From contig OY856188.1 in assembly GCA_963693315.1 (NCBI GenBank), positions 148,799,096-148,863,095 of the forward strand: 64,000 nt of DNA, given 5' to 3'. Source of the DNA: Diogma glabrata (taxonomy: Eukaryota; Arthropoda; Insecta; Diptera; Cylindrotomidae). Positions 59,801 to 64,000 of this stretch are shown in pieces; positions within the stretch are counted from its first letter, which is position 1; each line of letters opens with the position of its first letter. Below the pieces are notes generated by a model, which saw only the letters and a list, made by a program, of their open reading frames with translations, ran no database searches and had not been told where the DNA came from. The position numbers were made by a program, and so were the translations under genes.

Positions 59801-60290
59801 AGAAGATCTCTGCAAAACAGACAAAATAAGGCTATTAGTTTCTTCAGTTCTTGAAGAGGTGTATGTCATAAAGGACTTAGGCTGTTATCTTCAACTGTTA
59901 CCTTCAACTGTTTTATAAAATGCAATTTTTGTCAGTAAATTTACAAAATACTGCGAATCAACATTATATTAAAATATTGAATTGAATTTTCAATTACATT
60001 GAATCAAAATAAAACTTAAAAGATCAAAATATTCTTCCGATATTCCGATTATACGATTATCACATAATGTTAAACATCGGCATATTAAATATCATTTAAT
60101 TTAAACTTTACACAGTCAAACATTTCTGTTTCTAATTTAAACTCAGTGACGAAGCGTGCTTTTGAAACTAGGGTAGACATATTCAAAAGATTTATTAATA
60201 TGCATAGAAACCAGGTCGAGACCAAGTAGAAGCAGAAACCAATTATAGTACATTACGATGAAATATTTTTGACAAGAGTTCTTTGACCAA
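59801..60290. other. AT-rich stretch, nothing recognised
   Basis: Only a short resemblance was noted: CAGTGACGAAGCGTGC near 60,145 and, inverted, CGACGCTTCGCCACTG near 61,985. Confidence 0.4.
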
Positions 60291-60480
60291 AAAAAATACT
60301 TGTTATTTTTTTCAAACAAATCGTATAACTTTGACAATAACAAAAAAAATTATGTAGTTTGATTGGATTATAAAATTTGAAAAGTTGGTTTTAATATTTA
60401 TATTTTTAAATATTTTTCTTAGTTTATCATAACAAAAACTAACAACTATTATATTGATGAATCTAAAAAAATAAACTGAA
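60291..60480. repeat. Interspersed repeat shared with 8.1-8.33 kb
   Basis: TTGTTATTTTTTTCAAACAA at 60,301 and TTTGATTGGATTATAAAATT at 60,358 repeat the sequence near 8,115-8,190 in the same orientation. Confidence 0.45.
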
Positions 60481-60879
60481 ATAATATATTTTTTGTAGTT
60501 CAATTCCTCTATATTATTTTTATAGCTGCAAAATTATTAATAACTTTTTCGTTAAAAAACGGCTCAATAGTTAATTTTTGTAGAAGCTCTTTCTCAATCG
60601 ATAATAGTGACAAAGGCTCTAGTCTTGTACTTTTCATAGATTTTCTTGGCTCGTTTTTAATACGTTTCAAAGTACTGGTTAAATCTCTCACAATAAATTG
60701 TGGTCATTGTAAGAAAAAGAGTTAATAATTTAACGACCTGTCAATAAACATTGTTCAACCCATTTTCAGATCTATATTTTTATAAAAAGACCGGACTTAA
60801 ATACTTGATTTTATCATTGTATATTATTGAAAGCTCATTTTTATCATTATTTGGTAAAATATGTAGGATATTGTAAGAA

Positions 60880-61445
60880 GACATTAGCAAAATGTCCATT
60901 GTTTTTAGTTTTGAGCAGCGGTGGATATTAAACATAAAATTCTTTGTAAAAATACAAGTATAAGAACAACTTTTTCAAAATTCTAAAAATATTCCAAAAA
61001 TTATAATAAAATCTAAAATTTAAACTTTTTCAAAATTCCAAAAATATTCTAAAAATTATTAAAATATCAAAACTTGAAACCGTTTTCAAAATTCCAAAAA
61101 TAATGCAAGAAATATAATCAAAAATTCAAAATTTTCCTATAATTCTATTAATATTGCAAAAATTATAACAAAATCAAAAACACACACTTTTTTCAAAATT
61201 CCAAAAATTATAATAAAATCAAAAATTTAACCTCTTTTAACCAATTTTAAAAATATTCCAAAAACTATTACAAAATTGAAACTTTTTTCAAAATTGCAAA
61301 AATATATTGCAAAAATTATAACAAAACCAAAGATTGAAACTTTTCCCAAAATTCTAAAAATATTCCAAAAATTGATGCAAAAACAAAGATTTAAATTTCA
61401 AAATTCCAAAAATATTACAAAAATTATAACATATTCAAAAATTGA
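60880..61445 (-). repeat. Repeat family B, copy 4, truncated
   Basis: GTCCATTGTTTTTAGTTTTG and AGCAGCGGTGGATAT match 51,480-51,515, followed after a deletion by the degenerate 55-60-bp array to 61,445. The head block and 138-bp units are missing. Confidence 0.65.
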
Positions 61446-61669
61446 AATTTATTTTCCCACTGTTCCAATTCAGAAGTCGTGGAATCTGGAATCACACAAA
61501 AATTACTCAAGAAACAAAAAAAATGCTCAAGAAACAAAATATAAACAGAAATAGACATAAACAAAACTGTCTATCTAAGAACGAACAACAATTAAAAATT
61601 TGTGGTTGTTGCTATTGCTTATTACTGCAGAATAAGAAGTCATATTTTGAAACGTCTACCTAAGCCATG

Positions 61670-61752
61670 TTCGATTTGACTGAAGCAACTGATACATCTG
61701 AAAAATTGAATGCAATTGTTGTTGTTTTTTCAGTTGTTTCAGTCAAATCGAA
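61670..61752. repeat. 23-bp-arm hairpin
   Basis: TTCGATTTGACTGAAGCAACTGA (61,670-61,692) and its reverse complement (61,730-61,752) differ by one base, with a 37-nt loop. The short form and lack of flanking duplication suggest a small MITE remnant. A hairpin-RNA precursor is possible but unsupported. Confidence 0.55.
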
Positions 61753-62077
61753 CGCACCTCTAGTGTGAGAAAAAGAGTTTTGTTTGTTTGTTTGCTGGGA
61801 AACGTTTGTATTGAAGTTTCAGAAACATAGATGAATTGTTTTTGTTCTAATTATTGTATTAAAACTTAATGATTTTATTTTAACATTTGACAAAATAGTA
61901 TTAAGTTGACAATATGCGAACAATATAAAAACAAAGTTTCATATTTATATTGTGTTTGGGTAGACTCTATCTAGTGTGTCTATACCGACGCTTCGCCACT
62001 GTTTAAAATATAATTTAAATTTTAAACTATAACTATATTTTTCTAATTTAAACTATACACAATCAAAAAATTGTTTC

Positions 62078-62435
62078 TACAAAACAATTATTAGTATTGG
62101 TGCAGTAACTTATTCATAAAAGTACAAATAATCTTAAATACACTGAAATTTGATCATCGAATTTCATATTAATGATTAGAATATTTTTACTAATACTATG
62201 CATAAAAAGGGTTTAGATTTTATTTTAGAATGATGTTTTAACAAAAACATAAAGTATTTGCTTTACAAAAACTGTTATTTTCTAGTTTAATTTTATATTT
62301 TATTACCCTACATAAATGTAATTTTCCTTAATCCATCGTTGTCAAACAAAATTTCAAACGCTATCACAGCCGAATATAAGGTGTTCTTAAAGTAATTCAA
62401 TATGATTAAAATTTGTATTGTATGGACAATTAATA
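62078..62435 (+). repeat. Interspersed repeat, copy 2 (first copy at 3,183)
   Basis: Same-orientation copy of 3,183-3,550. It lacks the CATTAAAATATG segment and has an additional TTTTATTTTAGA near 62,217. Confidence 0.75.
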
Positions 62436-62575
62436 GTACATTATATACCGAGGTGATAAAGTAAATTTTCTACATTGAGGTGGATATCTTGGATATCTAC
62501 TTCGTTTCTCGCGAATTAAGCACCGAAATGGAGAAAATTTTCTTCACCGAGGTTTATATACTATTTTTTTTATTA
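62436..62575. repeat. Small foldback repeat, ACCGAGGTG arms
   Basis: TATACCGAGGTGATAAAGTA followed by AATTTTCTAC (left) pairs with GAAAATTTTCTTCACCGAGG TTTATA (right). A short inner palindrome GGATATCTTGGATATCTAC lies near the centre. About 135 bp, non-coding. Confidence 0.5.
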
Positions 62576-63687
62576 CTTGATATAAAACATGCACTAAAAC
62601 TCTTAATTATTCACAAAATAAAATGTCAATTAATAAGCAAATGGTGAATAAATAAAAATTTGGGTTTGGTGAAACATTGTTTATCATATCATTGGATTGC
62701 GTATTGGATATTTATTATTCAGAGCTGCTTAGTTAGAAATTTATTTTCAATGAATTTTCTTAAAACTATATAAAAATTACATATGCTTTGCATTAAAAAA
62801 TATAGCTTTTATTTATTTTTGACATGAAATTGAAAATCTATTCAATATTGTTGAGCCAAATTTAGAATTTTTTTGTGGCAATTTTGTGACAAAATATGAT
62901 GAAGGGAGGAGGGGGGTTAAAACAAATATGACATCACAAATAAATTTTTTTAGCCTATGAAATAAATAAAAAGATCTTGATAAAATTACAAACATATTTC
63001 CATGTTTGTACAAACCACTCTAAATGTAAACGTTCTCGTTAAAACAACAAAACCTTTTGAGACCTAGGCCCCACAACAACATACGTTCTGTGGTGTTGAT
63101 GGACGATAATTTTTTATGTTTTTGTTATGGAATGGATAACTAAATAATGAATCATATTATATGCAATAAAATTTGACATAGGCCAATATTTCATGATAGG
63201 ATGGAGGATATGAAAAAGGTAAAAAAGCAATGAAAATGCAATTATCCCGAATAATTAAACCCCACATTATACAGAGTTATATCTTTTCTTCGTGTAAGCA
63301 ATAGCGTACCATCATATCACGGCATATTCTACAACTAAGACTAATAATGCTACCGTTGACTGAATAGAGGTCTTTAGCCAGCACGGAGCATTATATTTTT
63401 TAGTGATTTCTTCCTGCATGTTTCAGTAATATGCGATATCTCACGTTAGCTCATATATTAATAGAATTAGAAGGGAATAGAGTACGCAGGATGGTGACAC
63501 CCGTAGATAAAAAATACGTACAAATCAACAAAAACTTTTATAGACCTTCTTTCTTCCCGAAAATATTATGACGCAGAAATAAACTAATTTGTATTTCGAA
63601 AATTAAAAAAATTTGTTATTGGAAATCAAGATTGTTAAGTGTTGTGTTTAAGTTCAAGTTTTGCTCGTATGAAGGGATAGTTTTTAC
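62576..63687. other. Unassigned AT-rich DNA
   Basis: No gene, RNA or repeat recognised. A short G-run (GGGAGGAGGGGGG, about 62,905) is isolated. Confidence 0.4.
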
Positions 63688-63800
63688 TCATTGAATAAAT
63701 ATCTAAGGAAGAGTGATTAGACCTTTTGAATGAAGCATCTAAATTATAGTATTGGTGCGTTTGAGGGTGTCGGTATTTAATCATAGGGTGGTACTGTGTA
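63688..63800 (-). repeat. Interspersed repeat, inverted copy of 3,673-3,785
   Basis: TTGAATAAATATCTAAGGAA, TGAAGCATCTAA and GGGTGGTACTGTG are the reverse complement of the block at 3,673-3,785. The remaining 200 bp of the window hold nothing recognised. Confidence 0.65.
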
Positions 63801-64000
63801 TAATAAAATGTATAAACATCGTAGTTAAATGGTTATATATGTTTGAGCAATATATTTTACTATTAAAAATAATAGATCAAATCCGTTTAAAATTTAAATC
63901 ATATTCAAATTCATATATTTTACACACACTTTTCATAACAAACAATAACTTATACGTGTGGTAACCTTACATTTGAGAAATTAAATGTAAAATTAAATTA

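Overview
The window is very AT-rich eukaryotic DNA, almost certainly from an arthropod and most likely an insect. The mobile-element mixture (Penelope-like elements, Jockey/CR1-type and RTE-type LINEs, Copia, ZMYM1-like hAT, mariner- and PIF-type MITEs) is typical of insects. The one piece that looks like a host gene is a single exon of a clip-domain serine protease (24,519-24,673), an arthropod-type immune/developmental protease. There are no bacterial-type operons, RNA operons or CRISPR arrays. Species cannot be decided from the sequence.

Layout. 0-2 kb: 5'-truncated Penelope-like element (PLE) with RT and GIY-YIG nuclease, broken by one in-frame stop, with a ribozyme-like fold in its 3' tail. 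2-4.2 kb: hairpin MITE and interspersed repeats that recur at 62-64 kb. 4.3-6.5 kb: TIR element with TAA target duplication built around about 1 kb of an 11-bp satellite. 7-7.9 kb: second, degenerate PLE. 9-11.4 kb: APE-type LINE with endonuclease and RT, inactivated. 11.5-12.9 kb: repeat family A, then a (TA)n array. 13.8-16.5 kb: Copia pol remnant (minus strand) split by a 648-bp TIR element. 16.5-18.1 kb: repeat family C. 18.85-22.76 kb: RTE-type LINE endonuclease cut by a 3.2-kb hAT with perfect 8-bp target duplications; the hAT itself contains a mariner-like MITE and probably a pogo-like one.

24.5 kb: clip-domain exon. 26.3 kb: hAT MITE. 27.7-31 kb: repeat family B copy, an ATCGAAAA-word repeat carrying a PIF-type MITE, and a second family A copy. 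31-32.5 kb: foldback element with an insertion in one arm. 33.7-34.2 kb: tandem repeat with TGACGTC-like cores beside an unexplained hydrophobic ORF. 35.6-36.8 kb: MITE sitting inside (TA)n. 36.9-41.4 kb: long inverted repeat enclosing a PLE nuclease fragment and a second LINE (37.98-39.26 kb), its right arm split by a 1.6-kb insertion. 42.6-46.8 kb: a second hAT inserted in a (TA)n array. 46.8-51.3 kb: a TIR element with TTACCGCACGC ends, a second partial copy, and family A DNA. 51.4-53.7 kb: family B copy with two tandem arrays. 53.9-55.4 kb: family C copy containing a PLE-like palindrome with 15-bp target duplications. 56 kb: LINE fragment. 57-62.6 kb: further family B copies and hairpins.

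There is no gene cooperation to describe: essentially every coding trace is a decayed transposon. What the window does show is a layered insertion history, because several insertions can be compared with an uninterrupted copy elsewhere in the same window. Coordinates of decayed repeats are approximate. TIR and target-duplication coordinates were read base by base.
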